Shown here: one piece after another, positions 16,265 to 25,100 of the stretch
Layout: every line of letters starts with the position of its first letter
Position numbering within the stretch: the first letter of the stretch is position 1
Source of the DNA: CAYOHP01 sp964403795 [NCBI: uncultured bacterium]
GTDB lineage: Bacteria; Muiribacteriota; UBA6191; CAZXTJ01
DNA: 64,000 bases
Reading direction: 5' to 3'
NCBI GenBank assembly: GCA_964403795.1
Contig: CAYOHP010000009.1
Coordinates: 11,582-75,581, forward strand
The notes under the pieces: model-generated
Databases searched by the model: none
The model's input: only the letters and a program-made list of their open reading frames with translations
Told to the model about the DNA's origin: nothing
Program-made: the position numbers and the translations under genes

Positions 16265-17947
16265 ATGGCTCGCCGAAACCCCACCAAGCCCGCGTCCGTC
16301 CGCCGTCCGGTGGTGGTGCTCGGCTTCCTGGGGACCCGGATGGATGCGGGCAAGGCCACCGATCGCTGGGAGCGTTGGCGCCCGACCGTGGGCCTCTGCC
16401 AGCAGGACGACCTGGTGGTCGACCGCCTCGAACTCCTCCACACCCGACGCTTCCGCTCCCTGGCCGAAGCGGTCGCCTCGGACATCGCCAGCGTCTCGCC
16501 CGAGACCTCGGTGGTGCTCCGGGAACATGAGATCCGGGACCCCTGGGACCTCGAGGAGGTCTACGCCTCCCTCCATGACCTGGCGATGGCCTACCCCTTC
16601 GATCCCGAGGCGGAGGACTACCTGGTCCACATCACCACCGGGAGCCATATCGAGCAGATCTGCCTCTTCCTGCTTGTCGAGACCCGGACCATCCCGGCGC
16701 GGCTGGTGCAGACGCACCCGCGATCCGGCGCCGCACCCGAGCACCGCTCCCACGGCGCGGTCACCCTGATCGACCTCGACCTCTCCCGCTACGACCGGCT
16801 CGCCTCCCGCTTCCGACGTCTCCAGGCCGAGGGCCTCTCCACCCTGAAGTCGGGGATCGACACCCGGAACCCCGCCTTCAATGCCCTGGTGGCGGAGGTC
16901 GAGCGGGTGGCGCTGCGGACCCGGGACCCCATCCTGCTGACCGGCTCCACCGGCACCGGCAAGTCGCAGCTGGCCCGCCGCATCCACGAGCTGCGGCACA
17001 GCCGTCATCAGGTGAAGGGTCCCCTGGTCACGGTGAACTGCGCCACGTTGCGCGGCGAAGGCGCCATGTCGGCGCTCTTCGGCCATGTCCGGGGCGCCTT
17101 CACCGGTGCCCTCGAGGCCAGGGCCGGACACCTCAAGGCGGCCGACGGCGGCATGCTCTTCCTCGACGAGATCGGAGAGCTGGGCCTCGACGAACAGGCC
17201 ATGCTGCTCTCGGCCCTCGAGGACAAGGTCTTCTTTCCCGTAGGCTCCGACCGCGAGACCCGCAGCGACTTCCAGCTCCTGGCCGGGACCAACCGACCGC
17301 TCGCCGCGGAGGTCGAGGCCGGGAGGTTCCGGGAGGACCTGCTGGCCCGGATCTCGCTCTGGACCTTCGAGCTCCCCTCGCTGGCCGACCGGCGCGAGGA
17401 CCTGGAGCCCAATCTCGACTTCGAGCTGGCCCGGGTGTCCGAGGAGCGGAACCTGCGGGTCTCGATGAGTTCCGAGGCACGGGCGCGCTACCTCGCGTTC
17501 GCGGTCTCCCGGGAGGCCGCGTGGTCGGCGAACTTCCGGGACCTGGGCGCCTCGGTGCGGCGCATGTCGACCTTCGCCGAGGGCGGGCGGATCGACAAGC
17601 CGGAGGTCGATCGCGAGATCCGACGCCTCCGGGCGACCTGGAGCGGGGCGACCCGGGGAGGTCGCGACGACACCCGGATCGCGGGGCTGCTCGGTCCCGA
17701 TGGGGCAGGCGCGCTCGACGCTTTCGATCGGGTCCAGCTCGAGTTCGTGCTCGAGGTCTGCTCCCGCTCCTCCACCCTCTCCCAGGCCGGCCGGACCCTG
17801 TTCGCCGCCAGCCGGGCCCGCAGGAGCAGCGTGAACGACGCCGATCGACTGCGGAAGTACCTGAGGCGCTTCGGGATCGCCCCGGGCGCGGCGCTCGCGG
17901 CGACCCGCCACCAGGACGACGCGGAGAGTTCGCGGCGTGACGCGTGA
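16265..17947 (+). CDS. rtcR: RtcR, CARF-domain sigma-54 activator of RNA repair
   Basis: A 560-residue regulator. Residues about 14-170 form the RtcR-type CARF domain (VVVLGFLGTRMDAG at the first strand, HITTGSHIEQICLFLLVET), which senses RNA-derived ligands in characterised RtcR. The AAA+ sigma-54 domain follows, with Walker A GSTGTGKS near 227, the sigma-54-contacting GAFTGA near 277, and Walker B MLFLDEIGEL near 300. The C-terminal helix-turn-helix is Arg-rich (about 500-545). It is divergent from rtcB, 190 bases away, as expected for the activator of rtcBA. No Shine-Dalgarno sequence precedes ATG 16265. Confidence 0.93.
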   Translation: MARRNPTKPASVRRPVVVLGFLGTRMDAGKATDRWERWRPTVGLCQQDDLVVDRLELLHTRRFRSLAEAVASDIASVSPETSVVLREHEIRDPWDLEEVYASLHDLAMAYPFDPEAEDYLVHITTGSHIEQICLFLLVETRTIPARLVQTHPRSGAAPEHRSHGAVTLIDLDLSRYDRLASRFRRLQAEGLSTLKSGIDTRNPAFNALVAEVERVALRTRDPILLTGSTGTGKSQLARRIHELRHSRHQVKGPLVTVNCATLRGEGAMSALFGHVRGAFTGALEARAGHLKAADGGMLFLDEIGELGLDEQAMLLSALEDKVFFPVGSDRETRSDFQLLAGTNRPLAAEVEAGRFREDLLARISLWTFELPSLADRREDLEPNLDFELARVSEERNLRVSMSSEARARYLAFAVSREAAWSANFRDLGASVRRMSTFAEGGRIDKPEVDREIRRLRATWSGATRGGRDDTRIAGLLGPDGAGALDAFDRVQLEFVLEVCSRSSTLSQAGRTLFAASRARRSSVNDADRLRKYLRRFGIAPGAALAATRHQDDAESSRRDA

Positions 17948-17984
17948 CGCGGGCGCGCTGCGCGTGCTACGTTGGTTGTGCAAT

Positions 17985-18000
17985 GGCCCGACGACGGGCC
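17985..18000 (+). terminator. Short hairpin after rtcR
   Basis: The 6-bp arms GGCCCG and CGGGCC enclose ACGA, 38 bases after the rtcR stop and directly before a strong AAAGGAGG. It could terminate rtcR or be a 5'-leader hairpin of the following mRNA; there is no T-run. Confidence 0.3.
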
Positions 18001-18015
18001 CGAAAGGAGGACTCC

Positions 18016-18075
18016 GTGGCTGATCTCGTGACCCCTCGATCGATCCCCGGGTCCTCCGCGACCGCTCTCGTCTGA
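18016..18075 (+). CDS. Possible 19-residue leader peptide upstream of rsgA
   Basis: GTG at 18016 lies five bases after AAAGGAGG, one of the best Shine-Dalgarno sequences in the window, and opens a 19-codon frame (MADLVTPRS...ATALV) ending in TGA at 18073-18075. It has no recognisable function. Its position 80-105 bases before rsgA suggests a leader or upstream frame that influences rsgA translation. Evidence is limited to the ribosome-binding site. Confidence 0.3.
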   Translation: MADLVTPRSIPGSSATALV

Positions 18076-18155
18076 GCGCCCCCCCGGAGACCCTTCCTCT
18101 TCAAGGACCATGACGCGCCCATCTGGCGCGCCCTCGGTCCCCGCCTGCGGCTGCC

Positions 18156-19253
18156 ATGCAGCCGCCGGAAGGTCCTCCCTTGCCTCGAAACGTCGCCCTC
18201 GGCTGGAGCCGAGACCTGGAGCTCTCGCTCAGCCCCGAAACCCCGTCCTCCCTCCTTCCCTCCCGGGTGGTCGCCCGGGTGGTCGAGGGCGGCCGCCCTC
18301 CCTTCCACCTCCTCACCGAGGAGGGATCCCGCTACCTGGCCACCTGCCGTTCCCACGTCCGCGACGTGGTGGTCGGCGATTGGGTGGTGGCGGAGAACCT
18401 GGTACCCGGCCACGCCGTGATCGAACGCGTCCTTCCCCGGAAGAGCGAGCTCGCCCGGGTGGAATCCGGGACCTCCGGAGACCGCCAGGCCCTCGCGTCC
18501 AACGTCGACCGGGCCCTGATCGTGACCGGCGCCGACCGGGAACGGAACCTGCGCCGCCTCGAACGCTACCTGGCCCTGGTCCGGGGCGCGGGGGTCGAGG
18601 CCGTGCTGGTGCTGACCAAGATCGACATGGTGGCCGACCCGGAGCCGCTGCTCGCAGAGATGAGGACCATCGCCCCGGGTGTCCTCTGCCTGGCTGCCAG
18701 CTCGGTTGCCGGCATGGGTCTGGAGACCGTGGCGGGAGCCCTGGTCCCCGGCGAGACCCATGTGCTGCTCGGCTCCTCGGGCGTCGGCAAGTCGAGCCTG
18801 GCGAACCGCCTCATCGGCGGGGACGAGCTGGCCACCGGACCGGTGCGGGCCCGGGACGACAAGGGACGTCACACCACCTCGGGACGGCGCCTGCTCCGGC
18901 TCCCCAACGGCGCGCTCCTGATCGACACGCCGGGGATGCGGGAGCTGGCTCTCACGGCAAGAGCCGGGTCGGGTCTGGCGGCCACCTTCCCCGAGCTCGG
19001 GGAGCTCGCTGCCACCTGCCGGTTCCGCGACTGCACCCACGGAGACGAACCCGGGTGCGCGATCTCGGAGGCCGTCGAGGCCGGCGAACTCGACCCCGCC
19101 AGGGTCGAGAGCTGGGACAAGCTCCGGCGCGAGCTCGACCTCAGGGCCCGGAAGGAGCGGCACCGGGCTCGTCGCCAGGAGCGCCGCCAGGAACGTCGGG
19201 ACGGCCGGGGGTCGCGTCGAGCCGATCCGAGGGAGGACTGGGGACGGGAGTGA
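18156..19253 (+). CDS. rsgA: Ribosome small-subunit GTPase RsgA
   Basis: A circularly permuted GTPase that helps mature the 30S subunit. An OB-like N-terminus (about 30-95) is followed by permuted G motifs: TKID (G4), then GSSGVGKSSLANRL (G1), HTTSGR (G2/switch) and DTPGMREL (G3). The C-terminal zinc domain has CRFRDCTHGDEPGC, and a basic Arg-rich tail follows. ATG 18156 gives 365 residues, but GGAAGG at 18167-18172 is ideally placed for an in-frame TTG at 18180, which would give 357 residues and may be the true start. The last 113 bases overlap the 3' end of the convergent exported-protein gene. Confidence 0.92.
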   Translation: MQPPEGPPLPRNVALGWSRDLELSLSPETPSSLLPSRVVARVVEGGRPPFHLLTEEGSRYLATCRSHVRDVVVGDWVVAENLVPGHAVIERVLPRKSELARVESGTSGDRQALASNVDRALIVTGADRERNLRRLERYLALVRGAGVEAVLVLTKIDMVADPEPLLAEMRTIAPGVLCLAASSVAGMGLETVAGALVPGETHVLLGSSGVGKSSLANRLIGGDELATGPVRARDDKGRHTTSGRRLLRLPNGALLIDTPGMRELALTARAGSGLAATFPELGELAATCRFRDCTHGDEPGCAISEAVEAGELDPARVESWDKLRRELDLRARKERHRARRQERRQERRDGRGSRRADPREDWGRE

Positions 19254-19806
19254 CCGGCTCCGGCATCCGTCGCCAGGGTCCGTGCTCCCGGCACGAGATC
19301 CGCCCCTCGGCATCCCGCTGCCAGTTCCACCAACCGTACCCGGAGGCGGCCTGGGGGTCGTCGGGCCGCCCGTCCAGGAATCCGTCGGCCTCGAGCTCCC
19401 GGAACAGTTCCGGTCCGAGGTCCGGCTCGGCTGCCTTGGGACGCCGGGCCCTCCGCCGCTTCAAGGCACCCTCGAGCTTCACCTGCACGTACCCGCAGGA
19501 CTCCCTCGCGAACCGGGGGAAGGCCGGTGAGGCGCGCCCCGAAGCGGGTTCCCCGGTCCCCGGGCCCACCAACCCGACCTCGAGCTTCACGCCGGTCGAG
19601 AAGGTACGGGGCTTCCCGCCGGGTCCGCCGCCGACCACGATCTCCTCGCCCACCCCGATCGAGGCGCCCCCGACCGAGACCTGGGCGAGGCCGCCGCCGG
19701 CCAGCAGGAGCACCAGGGCCCCGGCTCGGGGGATCGATCCAAAACCGCGGGTCGGGTTTCGCATACTCCGAGCATAGCCCTCGGCCGCTGCCCGCCGTCG
19801 CGTCAT
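19141..19806 (-). CDS. Small exported protein coupled to kinase K3
   Basis: A 221-residue protein. Its ATG at 19806 overlaps the K3 stop as ATGA, suggesting coupled translation; an internal ATG at 19764 would give a more compact signal peptide. Hydrophobic residues lie at about 29-41 and end in GLAQVS. The mature part carries a Gly-rich beta-like region (VSVGGASIGVGEEIVVGGG), an Arg/Lys patch, and a WWNWQRDAEGRISCREHGPW segment with one Cys; the C-terminus is Pro/Asp-rich and disordered. No family is recognised. It is the last gene of the giant-protein block, and its 3' end is antisense to rsgA. Confidence 0.6.
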   Translation of the reverse strand: MTRRRAAAEGYARSMRNPTRGFGSIPRAGALVLLLAGGGLAQVSVGGASIGVGEEIVVGGGPGGKPRTFSTGVKLEVGLVGPGTGEPASGRASPAFPRFARESCGYVQVKLEGALKRRRARRPKAAEPDLGPELFRELEADGFLDGRPDDPQAASGYGWWNWQRDAEGRISCREHGPWRRMPEPVTPVPSPPSDRLDATPGRPDVPGGAPGDEPGAAPSGP

Positions 19807-22073
19807 GGGCCTCCCTCGGGTGAAGTCCCGGCCTCCGCCAGCAGGGCGCGCAGCGCGGACACGGTCTCACGGGTGGGACGGTCGCGCCCGGAGGTCCGCG
19901 CCGCGGCTCCTCCCGCGGCATCCAGCCATCCGAGGGTCAGCCCCAGGGCCAGACGCTCCACCGGGGATGCCCGGATGCGTCCCGGATCGAAGTGGGCGGT
20001 CCACAGCTCGGCGACCAGGGCCACCAGATCCGCGATCTCCGGCTCGCTCCCACCGAGCAGGCGGGGAGCGAGTCGCGAGTAGGCTTCCAGGGCCGGGATC
20101 GGACCCCGCCAGTTCCGGATCCTGAGCACGTGGGCGGGGGCCGCCTCGATCAGGACGATCCGCGCCGGACCCGCCGGGAGCTCCCCCGCTTCGAGCCCGG
20201 CGAGGCAGGCCGCCAGCCCTGCGAGACACCCGGCCCGGGCCGGCTCCGGGTCGAGTTTCTGGTAGTCGCGGGAGTCGGCAATCCACTCCCAGAGCCTGGC
20301 CCGGATCAGCTGGCCGGCCGGACCCGGCGGCAGACCAGCCAGCAGCCGGTCGCCGCGGGCTGTCGCCAGCGGACCCCACAGCCCGTGGCGGGAACGACGC
20401 AGCCGGGACATGGCGGAGACTGCCAGGGGTACGGAGCCCGCCGGGTCGGAATCCCGCATCGCCCTCACCACCGCGTGCAGGTAGGCGGCCAGGAGTTCGC
20501 TGCTCTTCTCCAGATGCGGCCGCATGGCCAATCGGTACTGGGCGGTGAAGGAGAGGAGACGGAGGTTCTTCCACAGGCCCGGGTCTCCTCCCACCGCCCA
20601 CCCGGCCTCCCGGGTGCCCGGCAGGCTCTCGATCAGACCCGACTCCTCGAACTCCGCCTCGTCCCGGTCGAGTGCCGTCCCCAGCCGGGTCAGAGCGGCC
20701 TCCCAGGATCCGCCCGGGCTCCCGGGACCACCCGTTCTCCCGGCGATCTCCCCGCCGAGGTCGAGCAGGGGCGTGAAGATCCGGGGAAGCCCTCCTGCCG
20801 CCAGCTCCGCGTCGATGCGACGCAGGCTTTCGGCGACCTCGCCCGGGACCTCCTCCACCCGTCCACCCTGGTCCAGCCAGGCGTCGAAGGGCTGGAGTTC
20901 GACCAGCCCGGCGAGGCGATCGGAGGCCACCACGCTGTCGTAGGGATCGCAGTCCGGGGGCTGGGGGGTTCCGCAGGCCGGTCGATTCGCCAACCCGGCG
21001 CGCAGCGCGTCCTGGAACGGCGCGCCCAGCGGGTGCCCGGGCGTCGAAGGGGCGGCGACTGCAGGCGAGTCTGACGGACGCGGTACCGGGCGTCCCGCCA
21101 GTAGTCCGAGGGCCCCGACCAGGGCTGCGAGCCCTGCGACCAGGGGCAGACCTCCCCGGGACCCCGCCCCCTGGGTCGGATGGGCGGCACTGGCGATCCG
21201 GGGATTGGCGCCCGAGCGGCGGCCTCCCGGAGCCGCGTCACCGGACGCGTCATGGACCCCGGCCGGCTCCCTGGCCGGAGCCAAGCCCGCCACCGTGACG
21301 GTTCCGGGCCCGAGACCTCCCAGCCGGGACCGGATCGGCTCCAGGCCCCGCGGGCGCTCCTCGACGAAGGGCCCCAGGGCATCGGCGAGCAGGCGTCCCA
21401 CCGGCGATTCCGGATCGGTCCGCGTGAACTCCAGACCCGGGAGGGTCCCTCCCGACGGGATCCTCACCAGATCCTCGAGCTTGAACGGCAGCCTTCCCTC
21501 GCAGAGCTCGAAGAGAGTGACCGCCCATCCCCACCAGTCGTTGGCCTCGTCGAATCGCCTCTCCGCCAGCGACTCCGGGCTCATGTACCCGAGGGTCCCG
21601 AGCGGCGATCCCTCCCGGGTGAACCGCGAGAGGTCCGGAGCCACCGCCAGCCCGAAATCGACCAGCACCGGTCGCCGGTCCCGGGTGAGCAGCACGTTGG
21701 CGCTCTTCACGTCCCGGTGCACCACCTGCCGGGAGTGCAGGAAATCGAGGGCTCCCGCCAGCTCCAGCATCACCGCCACCGGATCCAGATCGGGAGGGGG
21801 CTGGGAGAGCGGACGGCCGTCCAGGTATTCCATCAGCAGATAGGGCCCCTTCTGGGCGAGACCGTGGCTGTAGACCCGGACGATGTTGGGGTGCTGGAGC
21901 GAGGCCAGGGCGCGGGCCTCGTGCTCGAAGCGTCGCGTCAGGTCGGGATGGTCTCCGAGCAGCATCTTGACCGCTACCGGCCTGTCCAGGCGCTCGTCCC
22001 AGGCGAGCACCACCGCGCCCATCCCGCCCTGGCCGAGCTTCCTCTCCACCCGGAGCCAGTTCGGGAGTTCCAC
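19803..22073 (-). CDS. Transmembrane Ser/Thr kinase K3, giant-protein operon
   Basis: A 756-residue protein starting at GTG 22073, 29 bases after the giant B stop. The kinase domain (about 8-255) has GQGGMGAVV, K36, HRDVKSAN with D121, DFG with D139 and MSPE, all intact. A linker rich in Ala/Gly/Pro leads to a membrane segment at about 308-326 and a 430-residue outer region. That region contains a FDAWL-x-QGG ... RRIDAEL pattern also seen in K1, so the two kinases share a sensor fold I cannot name. The ATGA overlap with the next gene and the shared strand with the two giant genes make it the likely signalling partner of those surface proteins. Confidence 0.87.
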   Translation of the reverse strand: MELPNWLRVERKLGQGGMGAVVLAWDERLDRPVAVKMLLGDHPDLTRRFEHEARALASLQHPNIVRVYSHGLAQKGPYLLMEYLDGRPLSQPPPDLDPVAVMLELAGALDFLHSRQVVHRDVKSANVLLTRDRRPVLVDFGLAVAPDLSRFTREGSPLGTLGYMSPESLAERRFDEANDWWGWAVTLFELCEGRLPFKLEDLVRIPSGGTLPGLEFTRTDPESPVGRLLADALGPFVEERPRGLEPIRSRLGGLGPGTVTVAGLAPAREPAGVHDASGDAAPGGRRSGANPRIASAAHPTQGAGSRGGLPLVAGLAALVGALGLLAGRPVPRPSDSPAVAAPSTPGHPLGAPFQDALRAGLANRPACGTPQPPDCDPYDSVVASDRLAGLVELQPFDAWLDQGGRVEEVPGEVAESLRRIDAELAAGGLPRIFTPLLDLGGEIAGRTGGPGSPGGSWEAALTRLGTALDRDEAEFEESGLIESLPGTREAGWAVGGDPGLWKNLRLLSFTAQYRLAMRPHLEKSSELLAAYLHAVVRAMRDSDPAGSVPLAVSAMSRLRRSRHGLWGPLATARGDRLLAGLPPGPAGQLIRARLWEWIADSRDYQKLDPEPARAGCLAGLAACLAGLEAGELPAGPARIVLIEAAPAHVLRIRNWRGPIPALEAYSRLAPRLLGGSEPEIADLVALVAELWTAHFDPGRIRASPVERLALGLTLGWLDAAGGAAARTSGRDRPTRETVSALRALLAEAGTSPEGGP

Positions 22074-22102
22074 CGGGAGGCTGTCGCGCAGGGTCGGTGC
22101 GT

Positions 22103-25100
22103 TCAGGACTTCCGCCTGCGGGCGAGCGCGAGCAGGAACCCCACCACCCCGGCCAGGACCAGGAACCGGAGTCCGCCCCCGGACCCGGGTTTCGGCAGGG
22201 ACGGCGAGCCGGTGGGCTGGCCGCCCACCCGCCCCGGATCCCCGGGCCCCCCGGAGGGTAGCGATCCCTTGTCACCGGCGAGGAAGCCTCCCGCCCCGGG
22301 ACGCTCGAACCCGAGCTCCAGCTCGCCGCGCCGGTCTCCCTGGTCGGAGACGCCGACCTTGATCCGATGGGTTCCGGGGGCGATCGCGTCCTGGAAGCGG
22401 AGCACGGCCAGTCCCGAGGGGGGATCGAAGCGCAGCACCCCGGCCGCCACCGGCCTCCCGTCGAGGCTGGCCTCGATCCGCCCGGGTTCCAGACGACTCC
22501 CGGGATCCGCCAGCTCGAAGGCGAACACCGGTCGCGCCTCGACGATCCGGGTCCCGGAGGCCACCGGGTGGACCGCGGTCACGGTCGGCGGCACGTTGTC
22601 GAGGACGAAGCGCCATTGGCGGGTGGCCACGTTGCCGACCACGTCCTCGCCCCTCAAGGTCACGGCGTGCTCGCCCGGCGCCAGGGGGGCATCCAGCGGG
22701 AAGCGGACCTTGACCTCGGTAGGGTCGGCGGCATCGACGTGCGCCTCGGTGATCGGGAGACGCCGACCATCGAGGCGCAGGTCGATGCGGTTGGCGGCGC
22801 CCACCGCCACGCCGGTCCCCTTGTCGACCAGGGTCGCCCCGAGCACCGGCCGCTCGTCGAGGATCCTGGCCCCGGGGGGCGGCGAGAGGTCCCGGACCGA
22901 CGGGGGCGTCCGTTCCGAGACGACCACATAGGTGGTGACCCGATCGGCCGGGAAGATCACTTCCTTGCTGGTCGGGTCGAGGACCACGGCCTCGGGCGGG
23001 ATCGGCTCCCACTTCCCCGGCTTGGCCCGCTCCCGGTCCTCGGGGATCCACTGGAGGACCCGCATCCGCTTCTTCAGGTACTCGGGATCGGAGGTCACCT
23101 CGGAGGTGGCCTCGGGGAGTCGCATGCGCAGCATCGGGAGCTTGGCGAGCTGGGTCAGGCCCGAGAGGTCGGCCTGGGTCGCCGAGGCCTTCATCATCAT
23201 CGGCTCTTCCGGCGCCTGGTTCAGTTCCACCCGGATGGGGGCCGACACCAACTCGTACCCGAGCGGCAACGGCGCGGGAGCGAACGGCTCCCGGGCCTCG
23301 GGGGGCGAGTCGGCCTCCGGGAGCTTCTGGTAGCGGAGCAGGAACAGGCCGTCGAAGCCTTCCACCTTGCGCTCGTCCCCGGGACCCTTGGAGACCCTCA
23401 CCTCCAGATCGGGCGGGATGTCGATCGAGACCCTCTCGTCGGCGCTGGTGACGGTCCCGCCGGTCTCGGGGGGAACCCGCCGAACCCGAGGCAGCTCCAC
23501 CCGGGTCTCGACCAGGTTCCCCTTGGGATCGGGCGAATGGACCACCACCTCGACGGTGCCGTCGAAGACCTCGAGCTTCTCCGGGAGCAGGAGGGCAGGC
23601 CTTCCCGTCCCCCGGAAGTCCGGCCGCACCGCCAGCTCCCCGGAACTCCCGCCCAGCTCGACCTTCCGCCGTTCCCCACCAGGGAAGCGGAGCTCGGCGG
23701 TGAGGCTGCCCGGCGGGACGTCCTCGGGCAGCATCAGGAAGAAGTCGTCTCCCATCGGCACTGCCGTGATCTTCAACTCCGGCTTGATCGAATCCACGAA
23801 CATCGAGACGCAGGGAGAGGGCGGCGACTCGTTCCCCGCCAGGTCCTCGGCGGTCGCCACGTAGTACCAGGTGCCGTCCCTGGGGGGTGCGTCGGCGAAG
23901 ACCGATCGGAAGACGCCCTTCTGGATCGGCGCCCTGCCTGCGACGGAACGGATCGGGAAGAGATCGCGGTAGAGGTTCCAGCGCGCCGCCCTTTCGCCCT
24001 CGGGGACCTTGGCGGTGAGGACCGCGACTCCCAGGTTCTTGACCTCGATGTCCAGCCCCGGAGGAGCCTGGGGAGCGGAACGATCGACCGCGAACGTTCC
24101 ACCGGTCGTGGAGTAGGCCTCCAGCACCCGCGGCGTGGGGAAGGACTCGTCGTCGAGGAACCACCGCCTCGCCTCGGCCATGACCCCACCGTAGTTGCCG
24201 GCCAGGTCCCTCGCCATGACGCGGAGCTCCCCCGGGCCCTCGGCATGCCCGGGACCGATCCTCACGACTCCCTTGAAATCGCGACCCGACCCGGCCAGGG
24301 GGACCGCGACCCAATCCCCGCCCGCGATCCGGTAGGCCAGATCCGGAGGGGCGACGACCTCCTCGTCCAGCCTCACCTCCACCGGCCATTCCCCCGCCGG
24401 CAGCGGCGGGAGGGTCGGTTTCATGGTGACGGGGTCGGGAAGGAAGCGCCGGATCCTCGGGATGTCGACCTCCGCCTCCGGGAACGCGGTGTCGACCAGG
24501 AACCTCTCGCCTTCCCCGACCGTGCGACCTTCGATCCCTTCCTTGCTCGTCCCCAGGAAGCTGAAGGCGGCCTCGCGCTCGTCGCCGCGTCCCGAGACCT
24601 CGACCCGGAAACTCCCTGCGAACCGGGTTCCGGTCCCGGACAGCGCGACCGGGATCCCGGCCTCGACGTACCGGGCCGCCTTGGCGTCGGTCGACACCCG
24701 GTACTCGAGGCGGGGCGGGGCCGACAGGGGTCGCGAGGTCTCGAGCTCGACCCGCACCTCTCCCGGGCCCACCCGGGTGGTCGGGACCGGTCCCGAGAAC
24801 GCCGTGAAGAGACGGATCGAGGCCCGCGGCTCCCGGGCCGAGGACACCGCCTGGATCCAGGGAGCCGGTGCCGACCGGTTGCCGGCGAGGTCCCGGGACG
24901 CCACCGTGTAGCTCCAGTCCCCGTCCTCGGGAGGCAGGTCCACGAAGGCGTAGTCGTCGACGTTCTGCACCGTGATGACCAGCGTGTGGATCGGTTCCAG
25001 GCCCGCCGGGGAGTCCGGGATCCGCCGGGCCCGGAAGATGTCGTAGCGGTGGGGGATCTCCACCGGCGAACCGTCGGCGGGCCGGGCAGGCGTGTTCCAG

